Shown: piece by piece, positions 37,273 to 49,308 of the stretch
Layout of the letters: every line of letters starts with the position of its first letter
Numbering within the stretch: position 1 is the first letter of the stretch
From: Xenopus tropicalis
Lineage: Eukaryota > Chordata > Amphibia > Anura > Pipidae
Direction of reading: 5' to 3'
DNA length: 64,000 bases
NCBI RefSeq assembly: GCF_000004195.4
Contig: NC_030681.2
Coordinates: 87,111,539 to 87,175,538, forward strand
Program-made: the position numbers and the translations under genes
The notes under the pieces: generated by a model
The model's database searches: none
Seen by the model: the letters and a program-made list of their open reading frames with translations, nothing else
Told to the model about the DNA's origin: nothing

Positions 37273-37914
37273 TATATGACATTAAGTTCTTAAAACTAAT
37301 ATTCTAGGTAACCTGGGGCTGGTGAGAAATAGAAAAACACATAAAACGACAAATAAAAGTATTTTTTTTATTCTCTCAAGATGATGTTGAGGCCCATAAT
37401 GTTTGCCACTGTGTTCTAATGTATTTAATGTATACTGTAGAGAATGTTTGCCATATCTTGTAGTGTTTACTAAGAGATTAAAGTGAACTATAATAATCCC
37501 TGAATCAGTAATGTGCAACTATTTCACCTAATTTTTAACTTGTTTGAGGTAATATTATTTTAATAATGCACAAAAAGGTATAAATAAGGGCAAATAATTG
37601 TAATAACGTCAGTCATGATTATCTAGTGCACAGTACCCCTTGTGCTGACTTTCTCCTTCTGGAGATCAGGATGGAAATGGGCCTCATGGGGTGCTGAATG
37701 ATGAGCAATTTCAATTTGTTTGAAAAACAATCTTCCAGCATGAATCCACAGGGGAACCTATAATGATTTTTCTATGGGGCCTATTAGACCTTTGTGCAGT
37801 TTAATATAGCAACTTCTAACACTTATCTTATTGTAGGTGAGGCATAATGCCACTATGATTTTCTCTGTATACATTTAGTATTACCTATTTATACACTGTG
37901 CAATCTAGATTGGC

Positions 37915-38354
37915 TTAAAGGGGAACTCCGGCTTCTGAACCAAAGTTTTGTTAAAGAGCCCCAAACAGCACAGAAACCCCTAATATACCTATAACTGTAT
38001 ATCAGCTTATATAAAGAATCTAATTTAACATGTCATAAATGCTTGCTTTTAAGAAGAAGGAAAGTTACAATCACTCCGGTGCTCCTGTTAGGAGAAAACT
38101 GCACCGGCCAGGGCGTATGCAATGAGTGTTCTTCTTCCTGCTTTGGTCTTTGCATATGTGCAGTAGAGTGAAAAGCCAGATTTTTTGCTCAACTGGGCAT
38201 ATGCAGGCCCCAGAATCACTGCTAAAGGAGAAATAAGGAAGAGGACTTACCTCGGGCTGGTACAGTTTTCAGGAGCTTTGGCCGGGGGTTTCAGGTAAGT
38301 GATTACATTTTAACACCCCCCCCCCAAGTGATTTTAACTTTCCTTCTCCTTTAA
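37915..38354. mobile_element. T2-type MITEs, one copy with a second right end
   Basis: TTAAAGGGGAACTCCGGCTT at 37915 opens one T2-like element. A second T2 unit runs from TTAAGAAGAAGGAAAGTTA (38049) to ACTTTCCTTCTCCTTTAA (38354). The pair is either nested or abutting. Confidence 0.65.
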
Positions 38355-38963
38355 CACAGCACGGCAATGAATTCAATTAATATGCATTAATTATATTAAA
38401 CTGAAATCTGAAAAAGGCAATATCTAGATAGTAACTGCAATATGTATTTGGTATTCTTAGTGCATAAAGTAACCTCACTCTTCTACATAGAAATTTAAAC
38501 TCACCATTATCCTTAGTAAACTACAGTGACATATTGCTGGCTTTGCACATTCACAAGAATTCTGTCGTACCAGCTCTGTCACCTTGCCTTAGGGGTCCGC
38601 AAGCCTTAAAGCCAAAATAATAATACAGATTCTCAGACTGTCGTCAGTGTCATCAGTAATTGAGGCATCCATGTCAGAGAAAAGCTTTTTAAAATGCTCA
38701 AGCAATAGTTTAGATCCAGGAAGACACAGGAGCTTTATAGGACAGTCCCTGGTTCTGTTTTTTTTTCGTGTCTGGTATTGAGCAGCCCTCTACTTTTTTT
38801 TCACATCAGGACGGCCACTTGCCCTGTAGGTTTCCAGGAGATGTGATAAGATCTCATTTCAGGGGAATAGCATAAGATGCAAAATACAAAGGCTTCTAAT
38901 TGAAAAACAGTAGAGAGTTTTAAATGGTTTTATATTGCAAATGTATTTCATTTAGTCTAGATC

Positions 38964-40310
38964 AGGGCTGTCCAACTGGCGGCCCGCCCCCCTCTGTGTG
39001 GCCCCCCACCTGTCTGGCTGCTTTGATGGCTTACCTTTGTGTATTACCTTTAAATGGTATCAGTACTGAGATTAACCGCCCCCCTGCATTGCTCACACCT
39101 CAGATTCGGCTGTAATCCCCCTGTATTGTTTAATAATGTAATCCCCTGTACTGTTCACATCTTTTAATGCCTTCATTGTTTTACCCCTGCAGTGTTCACA
39201 CCTCAGGCTCAGACTGTAATCACCCACATTGTTCCCCTGTTCACACCTCAGACATTCCCTCTGACACATCCAGCATTGTGTCACTGTATGCTGCCTGTGT
39301 GTGCAATAGGGCAGGCATAGTATGGCACATATAGGCAGGGGAAGGCAAGCATAGTATGGCACACATAGACAGGGGAGGGCAAGCATAGTATGGCACACAT
39401 AGGCAGGGGAGGGCAGGAATAGTATGGCACACATAGGCAGGGGTGGGCAGGAATAGTATGGCACACATAGGCAGGGGGGGCAGGCATAGTATGGCACACA
39501 TAGGCAGGGGAGGGCAAGCATAGTATGGCACACATAGGCAGGGGAGGGCAAGCATAGTATGGCACACATAGGCAGGGGAGGGCAGGAATAGTATGGCACA
39601 CATAGGCAGGGGTGGGCAGGAATAGTATGGCACACATAGGCAGGGGTGGGCAGGAATAGTATGGCACACATAGGCAGGGGGGGCAGGCATAATATGGCAC
39701 ACATAGGCAGGGGAGGGCAAGCATAGTATGGCACACATAGGCAGGGGAGGGCAAGCATAGTATGGCACACATAGGAAGGGGAGGGCAAGCATAGTATGGC
39801 ACACATAGGCAGGGGAGGGCAAGCATAGTATGGCACACATTGGCAGGGGAGGGCAAGCATAGTATGGCACACATAGGAAGGGGAGGGCAAGCATAGTATG
39901 GCACACATAGGCAGGGGAGGGCAAGCATAGTATGGCACACATAGGCAGGGGAGGGTAGGAATAGTATGGCACACATAGGCAGGGGGGGGCAGGCATAGTA
40001 TGGCACACATAGGCAGGGGGGGCAGGCATAGTATGGCACACATAGGCAGGGGAGGGCAAGCATAGTATGGCACACATAGGCAGGGGAGGGCAAGCATAGT
40101 ATGGCACACATAGGCAGGGGAGGGCAAGCATAGTATGGCACACATTGGCAGGGGAGGGCAAGCATAGTATGGCACACATAGGCAGGGGAGGCAAAGCATA
40201 GTATGGCACACATTGGCAGGGGAGGGCAAGCATAGTATGGCACACATAGGCAGGGGAGGGCAGGCAGAGTATGGCACACACAGGAGGGGTAGGGCAAGGA
40301 TTATCATTTT
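38964..40310 (-). mobile_element. hAT-like element with minisatellite, copy 1
   Basis: It begins CAGGGCTGTCCAACTGGCGG, a hAT-like end. It then runs through a unique block (TTTAAATGGTATCAGTACTG, TTCACACCTCAG) into the 34-bp minisatellite at 39305-40295. The same parts occur in reverse at 43364-44492, so it is the inverse copy. The end beyond the minisatellite is lost. Confidence 0.65.
39305..40295 (-). repeat. 34-bp minisatellite, about 29 copies
   Basis: Tandem units of about 34 bp read CATAGTATGGCACACATAGG, then CAGGGGAGGGCAAG, with small variants and occasional 32-33 bp units. Because 34 is not a multiple of 3, the minus strand is open in all three frames (338-404 codons). These frames translate the same repeat and are not genes. 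Confidence 0.95.
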
Positions 40311-40507
40311 TGAATATACATCCCCATAAAAGTACCATAACTTCCATTAACTGCATGTCATAGATGTTGCATTGCATTGCAAAAATATAAGCGATAATAA
40401 TACATAATACATAATACATTCACAAAACATGAAATTATAAAAATCATGAAAGATTGTGATCATTGAGCATTGGATAAACATAACCTTATTTACTTTGAGT
40501 CTGACCT

Positions 40508-40771
40508 AAGGCTAATGCCAAATGGGGCTGATTCTTGGTCTGTGGATAAATCATCCCCTACGCTGGCATCAGCCTTTACCTGTACCTGTACCCAAAGCCA
40601 CTGCATCAGCCTGGGTGAAGATTTTGGTGCCAAAATGCATACTTGAGTGTTTGGGCGCCAAAATACCCTGTGTGCCTGCACCCATCCCAAAGCAATGGCT
40701 CAAAGTGCAGACACAGGAGATGGCTGATGCCAGTGAGAGGGCTAATTCTCAGCCCTATCTGGCTTTAGCCT
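40508..40771. mobile_element. MITE, AAGGCTAATGCCA family
   Basis: The left end AAGGCTAATGCCAAATGGGG and the right end CTGGCTTTAGCCT are inverted. Internal GCCTGCACCC is shared with 32143-32435. Confidence 0.65.
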
Positions 40772-40779
40772 AAACATGA

Positions 40780-43310
40780 ACTGCAGAAATGTTTTTTAAT
40801 CCATGGCTTAAGCTGAATATCTCAATAATTAGTAGAAAGCTCTCCTCCTGCTTGTTATAGAAGGAGTACCCAAGGACCCACCTAAGAGACCAACGAATCA
40901 ATGCAATTTAATAAAAATACTATATTGTTGGAACCAACTGTAAATAGTATCATCAAACTGAAGGAGCATTATCATAGCAAGAAACCTGTACTACATGGTC
41001 TGACTCTAGAGAATAGTATTTTTATCTATTTTTAGCAGAGTTAATTACTCCAGGGAAGTCATTAATTGTTAAATGTCTTCAAACAGCTTTTATAATTAGA
41101 GAGGATGGGAAGCATTTACTTAACTAGAACGGTAGATGAAACAAAACATTTTATGTATCTTGTTTGTATTACTTAGCCTTATTTATTTGCCATTTAATAT
41201 GATATTGATGAGATTAAGCTATCTGCCTTCTCATTGATTCTGTGGTTGAATTGTCATAGTACATCCCTCACAGAATTCTGCAAGAAATGACAAATAATTA
41301 TCCAGCATGTCAACTAATTTTTAATTAATGCAGAGATCAAGATATAGGAGATACAAATAATCTTAATAACTTCATGGACAACTTCCCAGATTCTGCATTT
41401 AGTAAGCAGTTGCTACATATAATTGTATGGCATACAGTTTTCCTGTTTGACTACTCTGCTCACTGGGACTCTCTAACAAGCTCATTAAGGATTACCATTG
41501 GCCATACACAAGTGATGCCTCATGACAGTGCCATGTTATTAGCTAATCCAATATCCAAAAATAAAAAATCTTTACCATAGTAGCTTTGCAGGGATAGTAA
41601 GTGGGAAGAGCAAGCAAAGAAATGCAATTTTGTCATCTGCACCTGGTTCCATATCACACATTAGGGCTAATTTAAATTTAAAAGAATATGAGCTGTAAAT
41701 CATAAATCAGGCCTTATATCTGTAATTATGTAGACCTAAGAAGAAATAAAACAAAACAATACAAAAACACCACATTTAATGAAAGGACAAGTATTACTAA
41801 TTTATCTCATACTGATAAACCCCCAATAACATTTGTCTAACTCAAAACTGCTACAAAATGTAAAGGTCATTTTATGACTTCTCCAGTGGAAGGTTTTCGT
41901 GTTCCCCTTGGTGGTTTGCATATACAGTGCCAGGCTTATCTCTAATTCTGCTTTGCAATGAAGAACAGCAGTGAAGGCTTTGGAAAGTGTAAACTTTTAC
42001 TGCAATGTTTGATACACCTTATACTATCATACTTTAGCAACTCTAGCTATTTATAGTTGGCATTTTATCACTAGAACTTTTTGTTATGGATGACTTCCTA
42101 CTGTAGTAAAAAAAGAATTACTGAATGTAAGTTACAGAAAAAAGATAGCTGTCGGAAAGATAATAGCGTCTCCGGTTCTTCCAGATAATTGCATGAAAAC
42201 ACAGAAGGGGATATTTTCAAAAGATAACAAGCCCATGTGTCATAACCATTAGGATTCTTATTAATAAAAAAATGCCACAAAATGCCTGCCCTGTACAAAT
42301 ATGATCATTTTTAACTGCGAGCGCTTCTTACAGGGCCTACCAAGGTTCTAGGGCTAATACATGACCTTGAAGCCAAAATGTATCATTATTCCCTTTATTT
42401 CTGGTTGTTGCTGTGGCTAACTTATTGCTCCTTATTAATACAACTAGACTTTGCAGTCTTAATCAATAATTCTCCTGTCACTGACCAGCAGCTTGGGATT
42501 GTTCAGCTACATTTCCTACCAGCTAAGGCCATGAATTTAATTTAGTGTCTAATTGTGCTGCTTTCAGTGTGATCACTGGTTAATAGATATTACTAGCAAT
42601 GTTTCTAGCCCCCTTACCTTGGTTTGGTAGATAAGACTATATCTGAATGTTGATAAATATATGTACCCACTCAACCTGTATTTATTTACTTGTTCCCTAA
42701 ATTTACTTCAATCCCTGAATGCGCTAACCTATGGCATTACATAGCATATAAGCAAAAAATGATCTGACTGTTTTCAGTCTCTGTTGCTCATGGTGTGCTT
42801 CTTATATACTACCTGAATCTACTTATAATAAAATGCTATTGCAACCTGTATTTAATTATAGTAATAGTTTAAAATAAATAAAATATGTCAAGCAACTAAA
42901 CAGATGCATGTTGGGTATGTGAAATCCATGGATTCTTTACAGTGGTGGCAGAAAGATAATTGGATTTAGAAATCTAAAGAGCTGAATTAACATGACTGGA
43001 GAAGACTTATCCTTATTGGCATTCTGATGCTGTGTGGCAAATACATTTAGAAGGCTGTTCAGGCTCTACTAGGAGCTGGGATAGCTGGTGCTCATACAAT
43101 GAGTAAATAGTTAGGGACACACTACTCAACAGAGAACCTGCAATAAGGCTGAGTGATGTGGACTAGTAGGGCGACCTGTATACTTTTCTTAACATTGTAA
43201 GTGTACCAAAATAAGTGGTGGAGAATATAATGCTTAATTATAAAAAGAAAATATGTTTAAGAAAAGCAAAGGAGCATTATTTAGCAACCCAGGGATTGTT
43301 CTAGCTCCAT
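40780..43310. other. Intergenic DNA, no gene seen
   Basis: AT-rich, with no supported gene, RNA or repeat boundary. Confidence 0.5.
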
Positions 43311-43363
43311 ATTACTGTAAAGGAGTTGTTCACCTTTAATTTACCTTTTAGTATGATGTAGAC

Positions 43364-44492
43364 CAGTGCTGTCCAACTTCTATGGTACCGAGGGCCGGAA
43401 TTTTTCCGACCTACGTGGTGGAGGGCCGCTAATGGAAGACAGTTTTGACCACTCCCCTTTTTGAAACTGCACCCACTTGAAACCACACCCGTGTTATCAC
43501 ATGACCATACCCATATTAATGGTTGTAGTACAGCAAAAACCTGCCATACTCTGCCTTCCCTACCCTGCCTGTGTGTGCCATACTATGCCTTCCCTACTCT
43601 GCCTGCCCTACCCTGCCTGTGTGTGCCATACTCTGCCTGCCCTACCCTGCCTGTGTGTGCCATACTCTGCCTTCCCTACCCTGCCTGTGTGTGCCATACT
43701 CTGCCTTCCCTACCCTGCCTGTGTGTGCCATACTCTGCCTTCCCTACCCTGCCTGCGTGTGCCATACTTTGACTGTGTGTGCCATTCTTGGCTGGTTTGT
43801 GCCATACTTGGCCTGTGTGTGCCATACTCTGCCTGCCCTACCCTGCCTGTGTGTGCCATACTCTGCCTGCCCTACCCTACCTGTGTGTGCCATACTCTGC
43901 CTGCCCTATGCTGCCTGTGTGTGCCATACTCTGCCTGCCCTCCCCTGCCTGTGTGTGCCATACTCTGCCTGCCCTATGCTGCCTGTGTGTACCAAACTCT
44001 GCCTGCCCTATACTGCCTGTGTGTGCCATACTCTGCCTGCCCTACCCTGCCTGTGTGTGCCATACTCTGCCTGTCCCATGCTGCCTTGTGTGCCATACTC
44101 TGCCTGCCCTGTGTGTATGGCACACACATGCAGCATACAGTGACACAATGCTGGCTGCTTTTTAATTGCAGTACCACCTCAGTATATGTTCTTTTTGTAG
44201 TGTGCAGGGATTATTTGTGGGTTTCTACTGCTCCTACAGTCTTGTCTGAGGTGTGAACAGGGGAACAATGTGGGTGATTACAGTCTGAGCCTGAGGTGTG
44301 AACACTGCAGGGGGTGAACAATGCAGAGATTAAAAGGTGTGAACAACACAGGGGATTACATGTTTAAACAATACAGGGGAATTACAGCCTGAATCTGAGG
44401 TGAGAACCATGCAGGGGGGGCAGTTAATCACAGTACTGATACCATTTAAAGCTTACACAAGAGTAAGCCATCAAAGCAGCCAGACAGGTGGG
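43364..44492 (+). mobile_element. hAT-like element with minisatellite, copy 2
   Basis: It begins CAGTGCTGTCCAACTTC, followed by GGGCCGG, a typical hAT terminus. It then contains the minisatellite at 43550-44110 and the block GGTGTGAACA...CCATCAAAGCAGCCAGAC shared with copy 1. The last about 50 bp, including the right terminus present in copy 1, are missing. Confidence 0.7.
43550..44110 (+). repeat. 34-bp minisatellite, second locus
   Basis: Units of TGTGTGTGCCATACTCTGCC, then TGCCCTACCCTGCC, are the reverse complement of the array at 39305-40295, about 4 kb away. Again three frames stay open without being genes. Confidence 0.93.
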
Positions 44493-44784
44493 GGACAATA
44501 CAGTTTTATTGTTATTGTTACATTTTATATCTTATTTTTCTATTCAGGCCCTCTCCTATTCATATACCAGTCTCTCATTGAAACCACTCCCTGGTTGCTA
44601 AGGTAATTTGGACCCTAGCAACCAGATAGCTGCTGAAACTATAAACTAGAGAGTTGCTGAACAAAAATTTAAATAACTAACAAATTACACATAATAAAAA
44701 TAAAGACCAACTGCAGTTTGCCTCAGAATATTACTTTCTACATCATAATAAAAGTTGACTCAAAGTTGAAGAACCCCCTTTTTG

Positions 44785-45750
44785 GTAAAAATTGCCCTTC
44801 CAAAAACAAGATTGTTAGTTCTCTTATTTACACATATGGCTTAGAAATGAAAACGAGGATGAATATAAAGATTCTTTATATTACAATGTCCCTGGAGCTT
44901 AAAAACTCAGTGTTTTGGGGGTTTTTTTGCACTGCATACTTATTTCAAATAGCAAGCCCACATCACAACAATGACACAGGGAGGAGGATTGCTATAGTCA
45001 GATCTGAACCTAAGCAGGCAATTGCCAAGGAAACAGAGCAAATTAAAAAGGAGATACTGAACAAACTCTGCTTATCTATAGAACCATGAAGCTGTTTGTG
45101 TTCACACAGTACATTATCAAAGTACTACCCACAAGAGGAAAGACATTATCGTTTTTAGTCGGAAATCCAATATAATATTTTATCGGGCACCAGCAGAGGG
45201 AAAAGTAATGAAATAACCATTTTTTAATATGGAAAGCCAGTAATCCTCTCACGTGAATGAATTTTCCACTCCATTTCACAAATGGCTGCTAGGAAACACC
45301 TTTGACATTCACATAAATATTTACCCCTGAGTCAATCAGGGGGATCTACTCAAGTCTGAGGAAACAAACTGAGCACTCTCTATGGCTAACATGGTGATGG
45401 TTTAAATATAATCTCCAGATATTCCCTCTCCTTTATATGGATGCTACTTCCACTTATTTTACCTTTTGTATACCCAGTCCATAAGGGAAACAATAAACAA
45501 GTGAAAGTTAAAACCTATTTTATATCTAATGTATAATACATAAGCAGTGAATAGATTTTAAAATATATCTTTTTAATGGTCAAATCTTGTTAAAAATTAG
45601 ATAAACATTAACTTTCAAATGGTATTTAATAATATCAGTTATGATCATTGCTGGACTGGACTGGAATACACTGCCTGTTGTGAAATATAGGGCAGTAACA
45701 AAACCTCTGATATCTTTATATTTTACATTATTGTGCTCTTTTTGTCTTCA
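44785..45750. other. Intergenic DNA, no gene seen
   Basis: The 123-codon frame at 44718-45089 starts in MITE sequence and has no family motif. Confidence 0.5.
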
Positions 45751-45751
45751 A

Positions 45752-46093
45752 TGGGAGTCACATTCATGAAAACGCGAGTTTGAATCCCAAATGGGACAAA
45801 CTCGGACTGGATACGATAATTTCTGAAGATTGCAAATATCACGAATATGCTTACAAAAAAAATCGTATTAGTCACGATAATATCGTATTGGTGATCCGAA
45901 AGTCATGAAATTTTCGTACCGAACTATTGTAAACAGCGGGAAAACCTTTCCGATTTTTTCGCGCAAAAGTACGGAAAAGTTGGAAAGCGGCGAAAAAGTC
46001 GCGAAAGCGGCGAAAAAGTCGCGAAAGCGGCGAAAAAGTCGCGCAAGCGGCAAAAATACGCTCGGAGCATTCGTGGATTAGTAAATCTTCCCC
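45752..46093. mobile_element. Harbinger-type MITE with internal 20-bp repeats
   Basis: It carries the AATCGTATTAGTCACGATAA block and the right end TCGTGGATTAGTAAAT. Near 45990-46045 a 20-bp unit, CGAAAAAGTCGCGAAAGCGG, is repeated about three times, giving a CpG-dense patch. Confidence 0.75.
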
Positions 46094-46203
46094 TAGGGGG
46101 AGTGATTTAGTCAAATAATTCTTCCTTATTCATACACTGGCTTTCTATGATCTTATAAATTAAACTTTGAACCCAGATTCAGATACCAAGCAATATCTAA
46201 GGT

Positions 46204-46700
46204 AGCCTTAGAAACAGGGGCAAATTTACTAAAACATAATTTCTCATTTTTTTTAACTTTCAAATTCGACTAAACTCGTTTTCTCAATTGTCTAATATAT
46301 ACTAAAAAATGTCGCAAGGACAAGTCGCTGTGAGAAAATTCCTAAAAACTTGACTTTTTCGAATTGTCACTGCGAGGTGATTTTTTGGACAAAACCCAGC
46401 AAAATCTCTATAGTTTTGAGACAAAACAAGGAACTTCAAGGAAGCCTATGATTAAGTACCCCCAGGTACGAAACGCGTAAGGCTTTTGTCTGATGTTTTA
46501 TGGATTAAATAAACTATGAACTTTTATGAACATTACTAGCTGCTTCTTTTGACTTTCTGCCGCATTGTGGATACCAGAAGTGCCTGCCTGCTGTTTTTTC
46601 TTGTGTAAGGAACTTCAAGGAACAGAAATGGACCTTTGCCATTGATTTCTACATGAACTCGGCAAGTTTAACTTGTTGAATTGTCCAATTCAGATTTTTA
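46204..46700. mobile_element. Decayed MITE hosting a retroposed insert
   Basis: GGGGCAAATTTACTAAAACA opens a MITE-like sequence that resumes after the insert at 46444-46606. The right end is not clear. Confidence 0.45.
46444..46606 (+). mobile_element. 163-bp retroposed element with hammerhead-like core
   Basis: It is flanked by a perfect 16-bp direct repeat, AAGGAACTTCAAGGAA (46428-46443 and 46607-46622), the mark of target-primed insertion. It begins with a decayed CTGATGA-like stretch, then a perfect hairpin GTACC-CCCA-GGTAC (46456-46469), then GAAAC (46470-46474), then AATAAA (46508-46513). No protein is encoded. It is probably the 3' piece of a Penelope-like element, or a short non-autonomous relative. 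Confidence 0.6.
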
Positions 46701-47990
46701 GGCATTTAGACGCATGAAAGCAGCCCCAGACTGGCGATCTGTGGATTTTGAGGATTATGTAAGATGCCATAGACACTCACTTTTTAGTGGGCTGGTGGGG
46801 ATTGTTTGGGCCTCTGTGTACTTGGAATGCCAGGGCCTACTTTGACTCCCAGTACAGAACACATCATTATATACAATATAAGGCTGCACTGCATTCAAAC
46901 TGCAGACCAATATATGCTGTCTGATTATCATCTGCTAGAAAAACAACAACAAATAGCACATTTGTTGCTAATTTAACCCATAGGAATATAGATAATCCTA
47001 AAAGTAATGTTTGGGTATCCAGTGGTGTTTTTTAATCCTTACCCAGTGTCACTTTGCAGCTGCAGAACATGGAGGGTGCTTTGCATACAAATTATATTTA
47101 CACTAGTATATTACTGTCAGTGCCTTAGCTACTGGTGAGTATTTTGCTTGATATTTGCAGTATACAATTTACTGTGCAGGTGCAGCCTTTGCAAACTATC
47201 TGAACTGGACTAGCTGGACTAGTTGTGGCCAATTTTTTTTTTTTTTATTAATTTTTACTTTGCATGTAAATCATAAAAAGCACACTGTTTACTTTGAGTG
47301 GCCACATTTTTCAAATATGTAAATGCAAGGAATTATTCTGTCTCTGATGACAAGACTATAACATGAATTACTGAAATGTTTAAGAGGGAATGCTACCCAA
47401 AAAATTTGGGTATCAAATGTTAATACTGGCAATCAGTGAAATGGGAAAAAGTAGGCATGTCAGGTGCATGATTTATTGCGTAGTGAGAATATCGTTTCAA
47501 TTCAGTATTCCATTTCCATATACCATATCCATCCAGCAGCAAATATTTGTGGAATAGCTTATTCACTTGTCAGTTGTTATACATTTTGCAGCAAAGGCCG
47601 TTTCAGACCCTTGTGTTTCATAAAACACTGACATGGTACCTGGCAGTCTGTGGATTAATACATTACAGGAAACAAACAAAGATGGAGAAGCAGGAAGAAA
47701 ATGGCCTCTTATTTTATGCAAGACAAATCTAATCAAATCCATTCATTTGTTACACATTATTTGATAAGCTAATGTCACTGGCAGAAGCAATATAGAGGTA
47801 ACAAAAGACTAGATAGCAGCCTGAAAGACCAAGCTGTCACCCCAAGCTGCTTGGGTTAATTAGTTCTCTGGGTTTTTTCTTCACTTTTAATCCACTGTAA
47901 GCAAATTCAAAGCCACTGAACATCAAACAGGAAAGCGGTCAGTTTTCATACATATCAAAAGATGTTTGTTACATAATCCCACTGAATTCT
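46700..47990. other. Intergenic DNA, no gene seen
   Basis: Nothing recognised apart from poly-T and AT-rich tracts. Confidence 0.5.
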
Positions 47991-47993
47991 AAA

Positions 47994-47996
<3 letters not shown>

Positions 47997-48056
<60 letters not shown>
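47997..48056. repeat. (TA)n microsatellite, about 60 bp
   Basis: An almost uninterrupted TA dinucleotide run, continuing as TA-rich sequence to about 48095. Confidence 0.95.
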
Positions 48057-48058
<2 letters not shown>

Positions 48059-48663
48059 ATACATCTATATGTATAATGTATATTATTATATATATTCTTC
48101 TACTGTCTTGTTCCTTCACTGCACAATGCATAAAACAAAAAGGACTTTAGCAATGGTCAAAAATGGAAAAGAGGCAATGTGAAAAGAGTCATAAGACAGG
48201 GTAGTTAGTAAGACAGGGTCAATTTAAAACAGAACAAAACTGACATACTGACAATTTAATGCCCAAAGGTAGTCCATTGTATTGTATGAAAATATTCGTT
48301 GCCTACAGCACCAGTATTGGGCTGGGGCACCTGGGGCCCACCAGACAACCTCACCTCAAGGACCACCTCCTGCACCACCACCACTGCAACCAACCCATGC
48401 CACTGTCAACAATAGCCATGCAAACTTAATGCAAGATGAATGGGTACAGGACACGGCTGGGAGTGGGAACTGGTACTGAAAATAGTGAGCAAGTTAATCA
48501 GAGCTAGTAGAGTGAAGGACAGGGGAACTGCTGGCAATAGATTGCATTTTTTATAATAACAGTATAGAGTTTTCTTTTATAATGGGAACCTGGGATGATT
48601 ATGGCTCTTAGTTTTTTACTTCACCTTTGAGGAATGTGCTGTAACTCCCACTCATTCATCACT

Positions 48664-49001
48664 TAAGGGGGGCCCTGCAGTGCTGCATTTAATTGGATTA
48701 GCTGGGCCCTGCAGTCAGTGGGCTGCAGACTAGGGAGGGAAGGAAGTTGGTGCCTGCATGTCCTTGCCTCTACACAGATTGAATGGGTGAAGTTTGAACT
48801 TTCCCTCTAGCCTATTCAATACCCTATTCAACTAGATCTACCAGGACTTAAACTTCTGTGACAAATGAGCATACAGAAAGCTGTGTAGGAGAAAGAAATG
48901 CAAATTTCCAAGCTCCCATCCTCTCTTTTAAAGTCTGCAGCTCACTGACAGAAGGGGGGCCCAGCTAATCCAATTAAGTGCAGCACAGCCAGGCACCCTT
49001 T
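48664..49001. mobile_element. MITE with GGGCCC-rich inverted ends
   Basis: The left block AATTGGATTAGCTGGGCCC and the right block GGGCCCAGCTAATCCAATTA are inverse, with TTAAGGGG and CCCTTTA outer edges. Confidence 0.7.
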
Positions 49002-49002
49002 A

Positions 49003-49308
49003 GGGCTCTGGCACACGGGGAGATTAGTCGCCTGCGACAAATCTCCCGTGTCTCAGGCGACTAATCTTCCCGGATTGCCATCCCACCAGCGAAAATGTAA
49101 ATCGCCGGTGGGATGGCATACGCGGCAGCGCGATTTCACTAGTTTCCTCTCGAGGCAACTTGCGCAATTTTAATGAAATCGCGCCGCCGCATATGCCATC
49201 CCACCGGCGATTTACATTTTGCCGGTGGGATGGCAATCTGGGGAGATTAGTCGCCCGCAAACAGGGAGTTTTGTCACGGGCGACTAATCTCCCCGTGTAC
49301 CAGAGCCC
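49003..49308. mobile_element. Harbinger-type MITE, 306 bp, TTA duplication
   Basis: The ends GGGCTCTGGCACACGGGGAG and a matching inverse finishing CCAGAGCCC are flanked by TTA on both sides (49000-49002 and 49309-49311). Internal GATTAGTCGCC and GCCATCCCACCGGCGA palindromes make it CpG-rich. A broken relative lies at 56455-56590. Confidence 0.9.

Larger units (their letters stand above)
43317..44784. mobile_element. T2-like MITE split by a hAT-like insertion
   Basis: The left part AAAGGAGTTGTTCACCTTTA (43319 on) and the right part, with CCCTAGCAACCAGATAGCTG to GTTGACTCAAAGTTGAAGAA, are two halves of one common Xenopus repeat. A related copy lies at 52500-52900. The hAT-like element sits between them. 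Confidence 0.75.

Noticed and set aside
39093..40419. Three long minus-strand open frames (338-404 codons), Cys/Pro-rich
   Set aside because: All translate the same 34-bp minisatellite in different frames; no start context, domain or frame preference.
43461..44256. Open frames of 103-259 codons on the plus strand
   Set aside because: Same minisatellite in the other orientation, running into transposon sequence.
48282..48479. Pro/Gln-rich 65-codon frame
   Set aside because: Low-complexity sequence in a repeat-rich stretch; no initiation or splice support.
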